Assembly (NCBI RefSeq): GCF_017811755.1
Contig: NZ_JADDJF010000031.1
Coordinates: forward strand, 1-38,590
From: Pararhodobacter sp. SW119
Lineage (GTDB): Bacteria; Pseudomonadota; Alphaproteobacteria; Rhodobacterales; Rhodobacteraceae
Direction of reading: 5' to 3'
DNA length: 38,590 nucleotides
Of this stretch, positions 23,774-32,800 are shown piece after piece (the first letter of the stretch is position 1; every line of letters begins with the position of its first letter). Both the position numbers and the translations under genes were made by a program. The notes under the pieces are model-generated. The model searched no databases. It saw only the letters and a program-made list of their open reading frames with translations, and was not told the origin of the DNA.

Positions 23774-23780
23774 TGGGCCC

Positions 23781-25265
23781 ATGACAAGCGACAACCCCCT
23801 CAACCGAGGGTATGGCGCAACCGGGAGTGATCTGGACGTGACTAAAGATGGAACGGTCTTTTCGTCGGCTGGATCTCGACCGATCTTCGGATCCGCGTTG
23901 CTTTCAGGGATCGTCGCATCTGCTGCCGACATCACGATCGTCGTGGATCCGTCTGGCCTGATCCGCTCGGCCATGGTGGGGCTGCAAAGTCGCAGCTTCG
24001 AGCAGGTCGCCAGCTGGCCGGGCAAGAACCTCTCCGAGGTCGTCGATCCCGACTCTTTCCCGAAATTCGAAAAACGATCCAGCCAGATCCTCGACCAGGT
24101 TGAGGGGGGCGTCACCGACGCGTTCAATTGGGTGGAGCTTGTCCATCTTTCGGTTTCCGAAGACAATTTCCCGGTGCGGTATTCGCTCCACTGGCTGGAG
24201 GATCAACAGGCACTGCTGATGCTTGGCCGTGACCAGCGGCCCGTCGTCGAAATGCAGCAGCAGATCATCAACGCACAGATCGCGCTTGAACGCGACTACG
24301 AGGCGCAGCGCGAACTGGACACGCGCTATCGGCTGCTAATGGATTTCACCAGCGACTCCATCGCGATCGTTGCAATGGGAAGCGGGCGGATCGTCGACCT
24401 GAACCATCACGCAGCGACTTTGTTCGGAAAGGCGCGCGCCGATCTTGTTGGCAGCGATTTCTCACGGCTTTTCGCGCCCATCGAAGGAGAGCCGCTGTTG
24501 AACCGGATCGCCGCGACCCTGCCGCGATCGGGGGCTGAACCTCTCAACGCGATAACGCAGCGCGACCGGTTGGAGATCAAGGTTCATTCCCGAGTTTTCC
24601 GCGCCTCCGGCGAAAGGCTGGCGCTGTGCCGGATGACTGGCGGAGAGCCGGGATCGGGTGGTGCCGGTCCCTTGACCGAAGACCTGGATCAGCTTTTCTA
24701 CAAGGGTGTCGACGCAATCGTCTTCACCGACAAGGACGGGATCATCATCGCGGCCAGCGATGCCTTCCTGAACATCACCGATTCCGTCGGGCTGGAAGCC
24801 GTGCGGGGTCGCTCGATGGCGGACTTTCTGTCGCGCGGCGCCATCGACCTCAAGGTTCTGCTGGACAATGCGCGGCGTGCAGGCCACCTGCGCAGCTACG
24901 CGACGAAGCTTGTCACGGATTTCGACGCGCAGGTTTCGGTCGAGATGTCCGCCTCGTGGCTCGGCGACCGGCTGGAGCCGCGCCTCGCGTTGATTATCCG
25001 CGACACCAGCTCGACATTGTCCATGCGCAGCGACCTCTCGCTCGCCGAAGAAAACGTGCGCGGCGTCATGGAGCTTGTCGGATCGACCGCGCTGAAGGAC
25101 ATCGTGGCCGAGACGACGAATGTGGTCGAACGCATCTGTATCGAGACCGCGATCGAACTGACCCGCAACAACCGGGTGGCCGCCGCGGAGATGCTGGGCC
25201 TTTCACGTCAGTCGCTGTACGTGAAGCTGCGCAAGCACGGACTTCTGAGCCGCGAAGACGAATGA
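23781..25265 (+). CDS. ppsR: PpsR/CrtJ, aerobic repressor of photosynthesis genes
   Basis: A 494-aa repressor from ATG 23781. This start has a poor ribosome-binding site; GTG 23838 with GGGAG upstream is a possible alternative that removes 19 residues. Domains in order: N-terminal PAS (about 45-150), Q-linker helix (about 155-185), PAS1 (about 186-285), PAS2 (about 301-415) and a Fis-type HTH at the end (NRVAAAEMLGLSRQSLYVKLRKHGL). The only two cysteines, C283 before PAS2 and C453 in front of the HTH, match the redox-active pair C251/C424 of Rhodobacter sphaeroides PpsR. Four perfect PpsR boxes lie in the two control regions beside this gene. Confidence 0.95.
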   Translation: MTSDNPLNRGYGATGSDLDVTKDGTVFSSAGSRPIFGSALLSGIVASAADITIVVDPSGLIRSAMVGLQSRSFEQVASWPGKNLSEVVDPDSFPKFEKRSSQILDQVEGGVTDAFNWVELVHLSVSEDNFPVRYSLHWLEDQQALLMLGRDQRPVVEMQQQIINAQIALERDYEAQRELDTRYRLLMDFTSDSIAIVAMGSGRIVDLNHHAATLFGKARADLVGSDFSRLFAPIEGEPLLNRIAATLPRSGAEPLNAITQRDRLEIKVHSRVFRASGERLALCRMTGGEPGSGGAGPLTEDLDQLFYKGVDAIVFTDKDGIIIAASDAFLNITDSVGLEAVRGRSMADFLSRGAIDLKVLLDNARRAGHLRSYATKLVTDFDAQVSVEMSASWLGDRLEPRLALIIRDTSSTLSMRSDLSLAEENVRGVMELVGSTALKDIVAETTNVVERICIETAIELTRNNRVAAAEMLGLSRQSLYVKLRKHGLLSREDE

Positions 25266-25388
25266 GGCCTGACACATTCGGGTCCACGCGGCGCCGCATA
25301 GCCCTCATGGGTCGTCGCTCGGGCCCTGAGATCGCCCATTTGACGTAATTTCCGGCCCCCGTTGGATCTCTTCCCTCTGCGGCGCCTA

Positions 25389-25406
25389 TGTCAACTATAG
25401 ATTACA
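25389..25406. promoter_or_regulatory. PpsR/CrtJ box 3 (bchG upstream, distal)
   Basis: TGTCAACTATAGATTACA is an exact TGT-N12-ACA match, 153 bp before the bchG start codon. Its first six bases are identical to box 1. Confidence 0.85.
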
Positions 25407-25538
25407 TTCGCGTTCAGGGAGTCGGGGGCTGGCATTCCTTGCTTTCGTCGCGCAAGAAAAACACATAAATTCATCGAATTAGCTTGCGATTCAGGGTGTC
25501 CGCTCGTGCGAGATGTTTTCACTTGCCCGACTCATAAA

Positions 25539-25556
25539 TGTAATGCAAAGTTTACA
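25539..25556. promoter_or_regulatory. PpsR/CrtJ box 4 (touching the bchG start codon)
   Basis: TGTAATGCAAAGTTTACA is an exact TGT-N12-ACA match that ends 2 bp before ATG 25559. Its position is downstream of any ordinary promoter for a leadered bchG transcript, so it would act as a roadblock, or else the transcript begins near the ATG. Confidence 0.85.
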
Positions 25557-25558
25557 CC

Positions 25559-26485
25559 ATGAGTGACAGCAGCCTGAATCAGACAAATCACCAGCAGCAT
25601 GCGAACCGGATGCTGCCGTCGCCGCGCGCTTTGCTGGAACTGATCAAGCCGATCACTTGGTTTCCGCCGATGTGGGCCTACCTCTGCGGCGTGGTGGCCG
25701 TGGGGGTCTGGCCGGGCGAATGGACCTTGGTTCTGCTCGGCGTGCTGCTGGCCGGTCCCATCGTATGCGGCATGAGCCAGGCCGCGAATGATTGGTGCGA
25801 CCGCCACGTCGATGCGATCAACGAGCCGCAAAGGCCGATCCCCTCGGGTCGTATACCGGGACGCTGGGGGTTGCATGTGGCGCTCGCCATGTCGGCATTC
25901 GCGCTGGTGGTGGGCTGGCAGCTTGGTCCTTGGGGATTCGGCGCCACTGTTCTGGCGGTGCTGGCCGCCTGGGCCTATTCGGCCGAGCCGGTGCGCCTGA
26001 AACGCTCCGGCTGGTGGGGGCCCGGCGTGGTGGGCCTGTCCTACGAAACCCTGCCCTGGATAACCGGCGCCGCCGTGATCTCCGGCGGCGCCCCGCCGTT
26101 CGAGGTGATTGTGATTGCCGTCCTCTACGGGCTTGGCGCCCACGGGATCATGACGATCAATGACTTCAAGGCGATCGAGGGCGACCGGCGAATGGGTCTG
26201 AACTCGTTGCCCGTCGTCCAGGGCCCCCAGGTCGCGGCCACCATCGCCTGCACGGTCATGGTGCTGGCGCAACTCGTCGTCATTGCGCTTTTGACCATCT
26301 GGGGACGGCCGGTCCACGCGGGCCTCATCGCGGCAGGTCTGGTTGCGCAGCTTTGGGCGATGCGTCGCTGGATGACAGACCCTGCCGGTCTGGCGCCGTG
26401 GTTCAACGGGGCGGGCGTGGGTCCCTATGTGCTGGGCATGCTGATCGCCGCGCTCGCGCTTGGCGGAATGGAGGTCATCCAGTGA
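25559..26485 (+). CDS. bchG: Bacteriochlorophyll synthase (geranylgeranyl transferase)
   Basis: A 308-aa UbiA-family prenyltransferase with about eight or nine membrane helices that esterifies bacteriochlorophyllide a with geranylgeranyl diphosphate. The Mg-diphosphate motif NDWCDRHVDAINEPQRPIP starts at N77 (D78, D81, D85), and the second Asp region is MTINDFKAIEGDRRMG. ATG 25559 has no ribosome-binding site, being preceded by the PpsR box, so translation may be leaderless; ATG 25610 (residue 18) is a possible shorter start. Its stop overlaps the next start as GTGA. Confidence 0.95.
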   Translation: MSDSSLNQTNHQQHANRMLPSPRALLELIKPITWFPPMWAYLCGVVAVGVWPGEWTLVLLGVLLAGPIVCGMSQAANDWCDRHVDAINEPQRPIPSGRIPGRWGLHVALAMSAFALVVGWQLGPWGFGATVLAVLAAWAYSAEPVRLKRSGWWGPGVVGLSYETLPWITGAAVISGGAPPFEVIVIAVLYGLGAHGIMTINDFKAIEGDRRMGLNSLPVVQGPQVAATIACTVMVLAQLVVIALLTIWGRPVHAGLIAAGLVAQLWAMRRWMTDPAGLAPWFNGAGVGPYVLGMLIAALALGGMEVIQ

Positions 26486-27759
26486 CGCTGAACTGGTACC
26501 AGATCTTCCGCCTGGGTCTCGTTCAGATGTGCCTCGGTGCGATCGTCGTTCTGATGACCTCGACGCTGAATCGTCTGATGGTTGTGGAACTGGCGCTGCC
26601 TGTCGTGCTGCCGGGCTTTCTGGTCGCGCTCCATTACGGGGTCCAGATCACGCGGCCGAACTGGGGCTTCCTGTCGGATCAAGGGGGCAGCCGGACGCGC
26701 TGGATCATCGCCGGCATGGCGCTTCTCGGGGCTGGTGGCCTGGGGGCTGCGCTGGCGATCCCGGTTCTGGAAACCGCGTTCTGGACGGGGCTCGCGCTGT
26801 CGGTCCTCGCCTACGCCTTGATCGGTCTCGGCGTCGGCGCCTCGGGTACGTCGCTGCTGGCCCTGCTCGCGATGGGCACCGCCCCGCGCCGCCGCCCGGC
26901 CGCCGCGACCATAACCTGGCTCATGATGATCGCGGGCATCGCACTGACCGCCATCGCCGCCGGTCAGTTCCTGGACCCCTACAGCCATACCCGCCTGCTT
27001 GCCGTCGTCGCGGTGGTTGTGCTGTCCGCACTGTCGCTGACCATCCTGGCCGTGCGCGGAATCGAGCGCGCCGTGGTCTGCCGCCCCGCTCCGCCGCCCA
27101 TGCGCTTCCGCGATGGCCTGGTCGAAATCTGGGCCGAACCCCGCGCGCGCCATTTCACGCTTTTCGTGTTCCTGTCGATGACTGCCTATTTCATGCAGGA
27201 ATTGATCATGGAGCCTTATGCCGGGCTCGTCTTCGGCTTCACGCCCGGGCAGTCGACCACGATGTCGGGGGCGCAGAATGGCGGGGTTTTCCTGGGCATG
27301 CTGGCGGTCGGGCTGCTCGCCACGGGGTTGCGTCTGGGCAGCCTGCGCGGCTGGGTAACGGCCGGATGCCTCGGCTCGGCGCTGTGCCTGGGCGCCATCG
27401 CGCTGGCCGCCGTGACGACGCTGCCGCTGGTTCCGCTCGTGATTGCGCTTGGTTTCTTCAACGGCATGTTCGCCGTCGCCGCCATCGGTTCGATGATGCA
27501 GCTGGCCGGCGAAGGTCGCGCGGCGCGCGAAGGCACCCGCATGGGCCTGTGGGGCGCGAGCCAGGCAGTCGCGGCCGGGTTCGGCGGGCTGGCCGGTGCC
27601 GCGCTGGTCGATCTCTTGCGCACGGTCCTGCCGACCGGACAGGCCTTCGGCGTGACGTTCCTTTTCGAGGCCACGCTTTTCATCGGCGCGGCCCTCGTGG
27701 CGATGCGCGTCATCGCCCCCGCGCGCCCCGCGCGCGCTCAGTTGGTCGCAGGAGAATGA
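26482..27759 (+). CDS. PucC-family MFS protein (orf428/bch2 type) between bchG and bchP
   Basis: A 425-aa membrane protein with about 12 helices of the same BCD/PucC family as LhaA. Hallmarks are RLGLVQMCLGAIVVLMTSTLN, RLMVVELALP, FMQELIMEPYAGLVFGFTPG and RMGLWGASQAVAAGFGG. The GTG at 26482 is chosen because GGAGGT lies 6 bp upstream and it overlaps the bchG stop by 4 bp. This position between bchG and bchP is conserved in Rhodobacteraceae (orf428 in Rhodobacter capsulatus). A role in pigment handling or light-harvesting assembly is inferred from the family. Confidence 0.9.
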   Translation: MTLNWYQIFRLGLVQMCLGAIVVLMTSTLNRLMVVELALPVVLPGFLVALHYGVQITRPNWGFLSDQGGSRTRWIIAGMALLGAGGLGAALAIPVLETAFWTGLALSVLAYALIGLGVGASGTSLLALLAMGTAPRRRPAAATITWLMMIAGIALTAIAAGQFLDPYSHTRLLAVVAVVVLSALSLTILAVRGIERAVVCRPAPPPMRFRDGLVEIWAEPRARHFTLFVFLSMTAYFMQELIMEPYAGLVFGFTPGQSTTMSGAQNGGVFLGMLAVGLLATGLRLGSLRGWVTAGCLGSALCLGAIALAAVTTLPLVPLVIALGFFNGMFAVAAIGSMMQLAGEGRAAREGTRMGLWGASQAVAAGFGGLAGAALVDLLRTVLPTGQAFGVTFLFEATLFIGAALVAMRVIAPARPARAQLVAGE

Positions 27760-27761
27760 AC

Positions 27762-28943
27762 ATGGGTTACGATGTTTTCGTGGTGGGCGGCGGGCCCTCC
27801 GGCGCGACGGCGGCCGACGATCTGGCGCGCGCCGGCTACCATGTGGCGCTTCTGGACCGCGCGGGCCGGATCAAGCCCTGCGGCGGCGCCATACCGCCCC
27901 GCCTGATCCAGGATTTCGATGTCCCCGATGCCATGCTCGTCGCCCGCATTCGCACCGCGCGGATGATCTCACCCACCGGACGGGCGGTCGATATCCCCAT
28001 AGAAAACGGCTTCGTGGGAATGGTGGATCGCCAGCATTTCGACGAATTTCTGCGCGCCAGGGCGGTGCTTCACGGCGCGGATCGACTGACCGGGACGTTC
28101 CTGCGCCTTGAACGCGATGTCGACGGTACGCAGGTCGTCTGGCGCGACAAGGCCAGCGGCGAAGAACGACGCAGCCGCACACGGATGGTCGTCGGCGCGG
28201 ACGGCGCGCGGTCGAACGTCGCGCGCCAGCACGTGCCGGGTGGCGACAAGATACCCTATGTCATCGCCTACCACGAGATCATCGCCGCGCCCGCCGCCAA
28301 CGCAGCCTACCATCCGGACCGCTGCGACGTGATCTATGACGGCCGCATATCGCCCGATTTCTACGGCTGGGTGTTTCCGCATGGCGCCCAGGCGAGTGTC
28401 GGCATGGGCACCGAAAAGCCCGATGTCGACCTCAAGCAGGCCACCGCCGCTTTGCGAGAGATGTCGGGTCTGACCGACTGCCAGACGATCCGCCGAGAGG
28501 GCGCGCCGATCCCGCTGCACCCGATGGAACGCTGGGACAACGGGCGTGACGTCGTTCTGGCCGGTGATGCCGCCGGCGTCGTCGCCCCAAGCTCGGGCGA
28601 GGGTATCTATTACGCTATGGTTGGCGGCCGGGTCGCCGCCACGGCGGCACAGGCGGCGCTTGCGTCGGGACGCCCGAAAGACCTCGCTCTCGCGCGCAAA
28701 CTCTTCATGCGCGAGCACAAGACCGTGTTTCGGGTGTTGCGTTCGATGCAGGATGCCTACTATCGGTCGGACGAACGGCGCGAGCGTTTCGTGAGCCTGT
28801 GCCACGATATCGATGTGCAGCGCCTGACATTCGAGGCCTACATGAACAAGAAGCTGGTGCATGCCCGACCGCTGGCGCATCTGAAGATCGGCATCAAGAA
28901 CCTGCTGCACCTGACGCGGCTCGTCGCTCCGGGGTACACATGA
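27762..28943 (+). CDS. bchP: Geranylgeranyl (bacterio)chlorophyll reductase
   Basis: A 393-aa FAD enzyme that saturates the geranylgeranyl tail to phytyl. ATG 27762 is preferred over ATG 27756 because GGAG lies 7 bp upstream. The Rossmann motif VVGGGPSGATAADDLARAG is at about 6-24, LLDRAGRIKPCGGAIPPR follows, and the second FAD motif is DVVLAGDAAGVVAPSSGEGIYYAM (about 263-286). Length is typical of BchP. It lies 2 bp after the PucC-like gene and overlaps idi as ATGA. Confidence 0.95.
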   Translation: MGYDVFVVGGGPSGATAADDLARAGYHVALLDRAGRIKPCGGAIPPRLIQDFDVPDAMLVARIRTARMISPTGRAVDIPIENGFVGMVDRQHFDEFLRARAVLHGADRLTGTFLRLERDVDGTQVVWRDKASGEERRSRTRMVVGADGARSNVARQHVPGGDKIPYVIAYHEIIAAPAANAAYHPDRCDVIYDGRISPDFYGWVFPHGAQASVGMGTEKPDVDLKQATAALREMSGLTDCQTIRREGAPIPLHPMERWDNGRDVVLAGDAAGVVAPSSGEGIYYAMVGGRVAATAAQAALASGRPKDLALARKLFMREHKTVFRVLRSMQDAYYRSDERRERFVSLCHDIDVQRLTFEAYMNKKLVHARPLAHLKIGIKNLLHLTRLVAPGYT

Positions 28944-29479
28944 GTGGCGTGCAGATGATCCCGGCCTGGGTCGACGGGCGGCTTCGTCCGGTCGAGAAAC
29001 TGGCCGTTCATCTGCGGGGTCTCCGGCATCAGGCCATCTCGGTCTTCGTGATGCGCGGGCGCGAGGTGCTGATCCAGCGCCGGGCCATGGGCAAGTACCA
29101 TACGCCGGGGCTCTGGGCGAATACGGTCTGCACCCACCCGCATTGGGGTGAAAGCCATGCCGAATGCGCGGTGCGGCGGCTGAAGGAAGAACTCGGCATT
29201 ACCGGCCTGCAACTGCGTCATTCGGGGGCGGTGGAATACCGCGCCGATGTCGGTGGGGGTCTGGTCGAGCACGAACTGGTGCAGGTCTTCACCGCCGAGG
29301 CGCCCGCGGACCTCTCCGTTGCGCCCGACCGGGACGAGGTCATGGAAACCGCCTGGATCGACCTTGATCGCCTGGCCAGGGACAGCCGCTGCCGGCCCGA
29401 GCGATACACGCCCTGGCTGCGGCTTTATCTGGCGGAGCATCGCGAAGCGATCTTTGGCCCGGTCATCCAGACGAACTGA
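28940..29479 (+). CDS. idi: Isopentenyl-diphosphate delta-isomerase, type 1
   Basis: A 179-aa Nudix-fold enzyme interconverting IPP and DMAPP, supplying geranylgeranyl diphosphate for bacteriochlorophyll and carotenoids. Motifs are LIQRRAMGKYHTPGLWANTVCTHPH, with the conserved catalytic Cys (about residue 67), GESHAECAVRRLKEELG (Nudix-like box) and VEHELVQVFTA. ATG 28940 overlaps the bchP stop (ATGA). It ends the plus-strand unit; the same order bchG-orf428-bchP-idi is known from Rhodobacter capsulatus. Confidence 0.95.
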   Translation: MSGVQMIPAWVDGRLRPVEKLAVHLRGLRHQAISVFVMRGREVLIQRRAMGKYHTPGLWANTVCTHPHWGESHAECAVRRLKEELGITGLQLRHSGAVEYRADVGGGLVEHELVQVFTAEAPADLSVAPDRDEVMETAWIDLDRLARDSRCRPERYTPWLRLYLAEHREAIFGPVIQTN

Positions 29480-29648
29480 AACGCCGGGCGCTTCGATGCC
29501 TCGAGCGATCTCGTTCGTCTGCCATCCGGTGGCTTCTTGGGCGGCGGTGTCCCCGAACCGCGTCTCGGACCGCCGAGCCCATCTCGTGACGCGCTTGCCC
29601 CGCCGCGCCGGAAGGTCGGTCATCAGTTGACGAAAGCTTGACGCGGCG

Positions 29649-29667
29649 CGCGGCCGGTCTGGCCGCG
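29649..29667. terminator. GC-rich hairpin in the idi-dnaE2 gap
   Basis: CGCGGCC (29649-29655) and GGCCGCG (29661-29667) form a perfect 7-bp stem with a 5-nt loop. No T-run is present on either side. It could serve both convergent transcripts as a weak terminator. Confidence 0.35.
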
Positions 29668-29720
29668 TACCGGGGAAATGCGCGCCTGGGCCTTGTTTTG
29701 CTGGGATTTCGCCTGCCAGC

Positions 29721-29764
29721 AAGTGTATGGCAAGCGTATGGCAAACGTATGGCAAGCGTATGGC
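29721..29764. repeat. Four tandem 11-bp repeats (AAGCGTATGGC)
   Basis: Four adjacent copies are AAGTGTATGGC, AAGCGTATGGC, AAACGTATGGC and AAGCGTATGGC, so at most one position differs per copy from the consensus. They lie between the ends of idi and dnaE2, outside any gene. The unit equals about one helical turn, so a bound protein would contact one face of the DNA; it could equally be a simple length-variable repeat. Confidence 0.9.
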
Positions 29765-29885
29765 AGTTTGCGGCCATCTTGCCCCTTCGAGGGTCTTCCG
29801 GCGCCTTCCGGCCGGTCCGCCGGGCGAGTCGGCAGAAACGCGCGGTGGTATCCGCCGGCTGCGAACGGACATGCCGTCTGCCGCC

Positions 29886-32800
29886 TCAATGGAAATCGCG
29901 GCTCGGGAACAGGCGTTTGGCCTGTTCGCGGGGGTGGTAGGCGCGCGGCGGATAGCGTGGCGGGCGCGGGGCATCGTCGGTCTGGGGGTGGGTGATGCCG
30001 ACCGCACCGTCCATGGGATGGCCCAGATCGCCCAGCCGAGGGGAGAGGTCCTCGATCAGATCGGCGATCAGATGCACGACGATGCCCTCGCGCTCCAGCC
30101 GTCCGGTCACGCGCAAGAGCCGCCCCCCCATGACGATGCGGCGGAAGCGTTCGTAGACCTTGGGCCAGACCACCACGTTCGAGACGCCGGTTTCATCCTC
30201 CAGCGTCAGGAAGATCACGCCCGAGGCCGTGCCGGGGCGCTGCCGGGTGATGACCAGCCCGCAGACCGAGATCCGCCCCGCGGCCACCACCGGCAACCGG
30301 TCGTGCGGGGTCAGGCCGGGGATCGCGGGGCGCAGCAATTCCATCGGATGCGCGCGCAGGCTCATGCGCAGGGCGACGTAATCCTCCACCACCTCCTCGC
30401 CCAGGTGCATGGCGGGCAGGGTGACGAGCGGCTCGCGCCCGCCCTCGCCGTCGATCGGATCGGCGAAAAGCGGCAGGGGTGCGGGGGCGCGGATGGCACG
30501 CACCGCCCAGAGCGCATCGCGCCGCGTCAGGCCCTGCCCGGCAAAGGCGTCGGCCTCGGCCAGACGCTCCAGCACCGCGGGCGAGACGCCGGCGCGCAGC
30601 CACAGGCTTTCGGGGTCGGGGTAGCCATTGCCGCGTGCGGCGGCGATCCATTCCCCATCGGCTTTGCGGAAGCCCTTGATCTGGCGAAAACCCAGTTGCA
30701 GCGCCAGCCGCCCGTCGGCGCGGCGCTCCAGCGTGGTGTCCCAGTCCGAGCGGTTGACGCAGACCGGGCGGACCTCGACCCCATGCTCGCGCGCGTCGCG
30801 CACGATCTGGGCGGGGGCGTAGAATCCCATCGGCTGGCTGTTCAGAAGCGCGCAGGCAAAGATCGCCGGATGGTGGCATTTCATCCAGGACGACACATAG
30901 GTCAGCATCGCAAAGGCGGCGGCGTGGCTTTCGGGAAAGCCGTAGTCGGCGAAGCCCTCGATCTGGGCAAAGCAGGCCGCGGCGATGTCGCGCGAATAGC
31001 CGTTCTTCAGCATCCCTTGCACAAAGCGGTCCCGATGCGCCCCGATCGTGCCCATGCGCCGGAAGGTGGCCAGCGCGCGGCGCAACTGGTCGGCCTCTTC
31101 GGCGGTGTAGCCGGCGCCGACCACGGCGATCTGCATGGCCTGTTCCTGAAACAGCGGCACGCCCAGCGTCTTTGCCGTGACCGCCGCCAGCGCGGGGCCG
31201 AAGGGTTCGGGCGCCTCCAGCCCCTGACGGCGGCGGATATAGGGTTTGACCATGCCGCCCTGGATCGGGCCGGGACGGACGATGGCGACCTCGATCACCA
31301 GATCGTAGAAGATGCGTGGCCGCATCCGGGGCAGGAAGTTCATCTGCGCCCGGCTTTCCACCTGGAACACGCCCACCGCATCGGCGCGGCAGAGCATGTC
31401 GTAGGTCGCGGGGTCGTCCTGCGGGATGGTGTCCAGACTGTGCTGCTGCCCCTCGTGCGCCTGCAGCAGATCCAGCGCCTTGCGGATGCAGGTCAGCATG
31501 CCCAGGCTGAGGATATCGACCTTGAGGATCCCCAGCGCGTCGATATCGTCCTTGTCCCATTCGATGACCGTGCGCTCCGCCATCGCGGCATTCTCGATCG
31601 GGCACAGCGCATCGAGCCGGTCGCGGGTGATGACGAAGCCGCCGACATGCTGCGACAGGTGGCGCGGAAAGCCGATGATCTCGCCGATCAGGCGCAGGGT
31701 CAGGGCGAGGCGCCGCTCCTTCGGGTCCAGGCCCAGTTCGCGCGCGCGTTCCAGATCGGCGCCGTTGTTGGTCAGCCCCCAGATCTGGCCCGACAGACCC
31801 GCCGTCACATCCTGACTGAGTCCCATGACCTTGCCCACCTCGCGGATCGCGGCGCGGGTGCGGAAGTGGATGACCGTGGCGCAGAGCCCGGCGCGGTGGC
31901 GGCCGTAGCGGTCATAGATCCACTGGATCACCTCCTCGCGGCGTTCGTGTTCGAAATCCACGTCGATATCGGGCGGCTCGCCGCGATGGCGCGAGATGAA
32001 ACGCTCGACCACCATGCCGATCATGTCGGGGCTGACATCGGTGATGCCCAGCAGGTAGCACAGGATCGAATTGGCCGCCGATCCCCGCCCCTGGCACAGG
32101 ATGCCTCGGCGCCGCGCCTCGGTCACGATGTCATGCACGGTCAGGAAATAGGCGGCGTATTTCAGCTCGGCGACCAGCGCGAGTTCCTTTTCCATCAGGG
32201 CCTGCACGCGGGGGGGCGCCCCTTGGGGATAGCGGCGCCGGACCCCGTCCCGCGCCAGCCGCGCCAGCCGGTCCTGCGGGGCCTCGCCGTCCGCGATCTC
32301 GTCGGGATATTCGTAGCTGAGTTGCGACAGATCGAAGGCGCAGCGCGCGGCGATCTCCAGCGTGCGCTTCAGCGCGCCGGGGTGGCGGCGATAGAGCCGC
32401 GCCATGTCGGTGGCGCCTTTCAGGCGGCGTTCGGCATTGGGCAGGGCGCGGGTGCCGATCCGGTCGATGGTCAGCCCCTCGCGCAGGCAGGTCAGCACAT
32501 CGGCCAACTGGCGGCGGGCGGCGCGGTGCATCAGCACATCGCCCACCGCCACCATCGGCGTGCCGGCGCGCATCGCAAGCCGCGCGCAGGCGTCGAACCA
32601 GACCTGATCGCTGCCGTCATAGCGCGGCGCGGCGCCCAGGAACACATGCCCCGGATAGCGGCGCTGCAGGGTGCGCAGCGGGGCCTCGAGCGTGGTCAGG
32701 TCAGGAGGGGGCGGGCCGGTGGGGGGCAGGGCAATCAGGATCATGCCCGTGCAGGCGGTCTCCAGATCGCCGAGGTCCAGATGGCATTCGCCCTTTCCGG

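Larger units (their letters stand above)
25266..25558. other. Control region upstream of bchG
   Basis: This 293-bp region has no gene. It has two perfect PpsR boxes, at 25389 and 25539, 150 bp apart. A weak -35/-10-like pair (TTGCTT at 25439-25444 and an AT-rich ACATAAAT at about 25463-25470) lies between them. CGCAAG and CTTGCG (25451-25485) form an inverted pair around a 26-nt AT-rich centre. No terminator with a T-run was seen after ppsR, so read-through into bchG is possible. Confidence 0.6.
29480..29885. other. Convergent gap between idi and dnaE2
   Basis: About 400 bp without a supported gene. It contains a GC hairpin (29649-29667) and a four-unit 11-bp tandem repeat (29721-29764). Frames on the minus strand are open through the region but have no recognisable protein content or ribosome-binding site. 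This is the right border of the photosynthesis module. Confidence 0.5.

Noticed and set aside
26460-27761. Apparent 430-residue N-terminal extension of BchP
   Set aside because: The frame is open but overlaps the PucC-like gene entirely; that gene has membrane-protein content and its own GGAGGT and GTG start. BchP starts at 27762 with its Rossmann motif.
29721-29764. CRISPR array or plasmid iterons
   Set aside because: The 11-bp units are contiguous with no spacers, so this is not CRISPR. No replication initiator gene lies nearby, so iterons are not supported.
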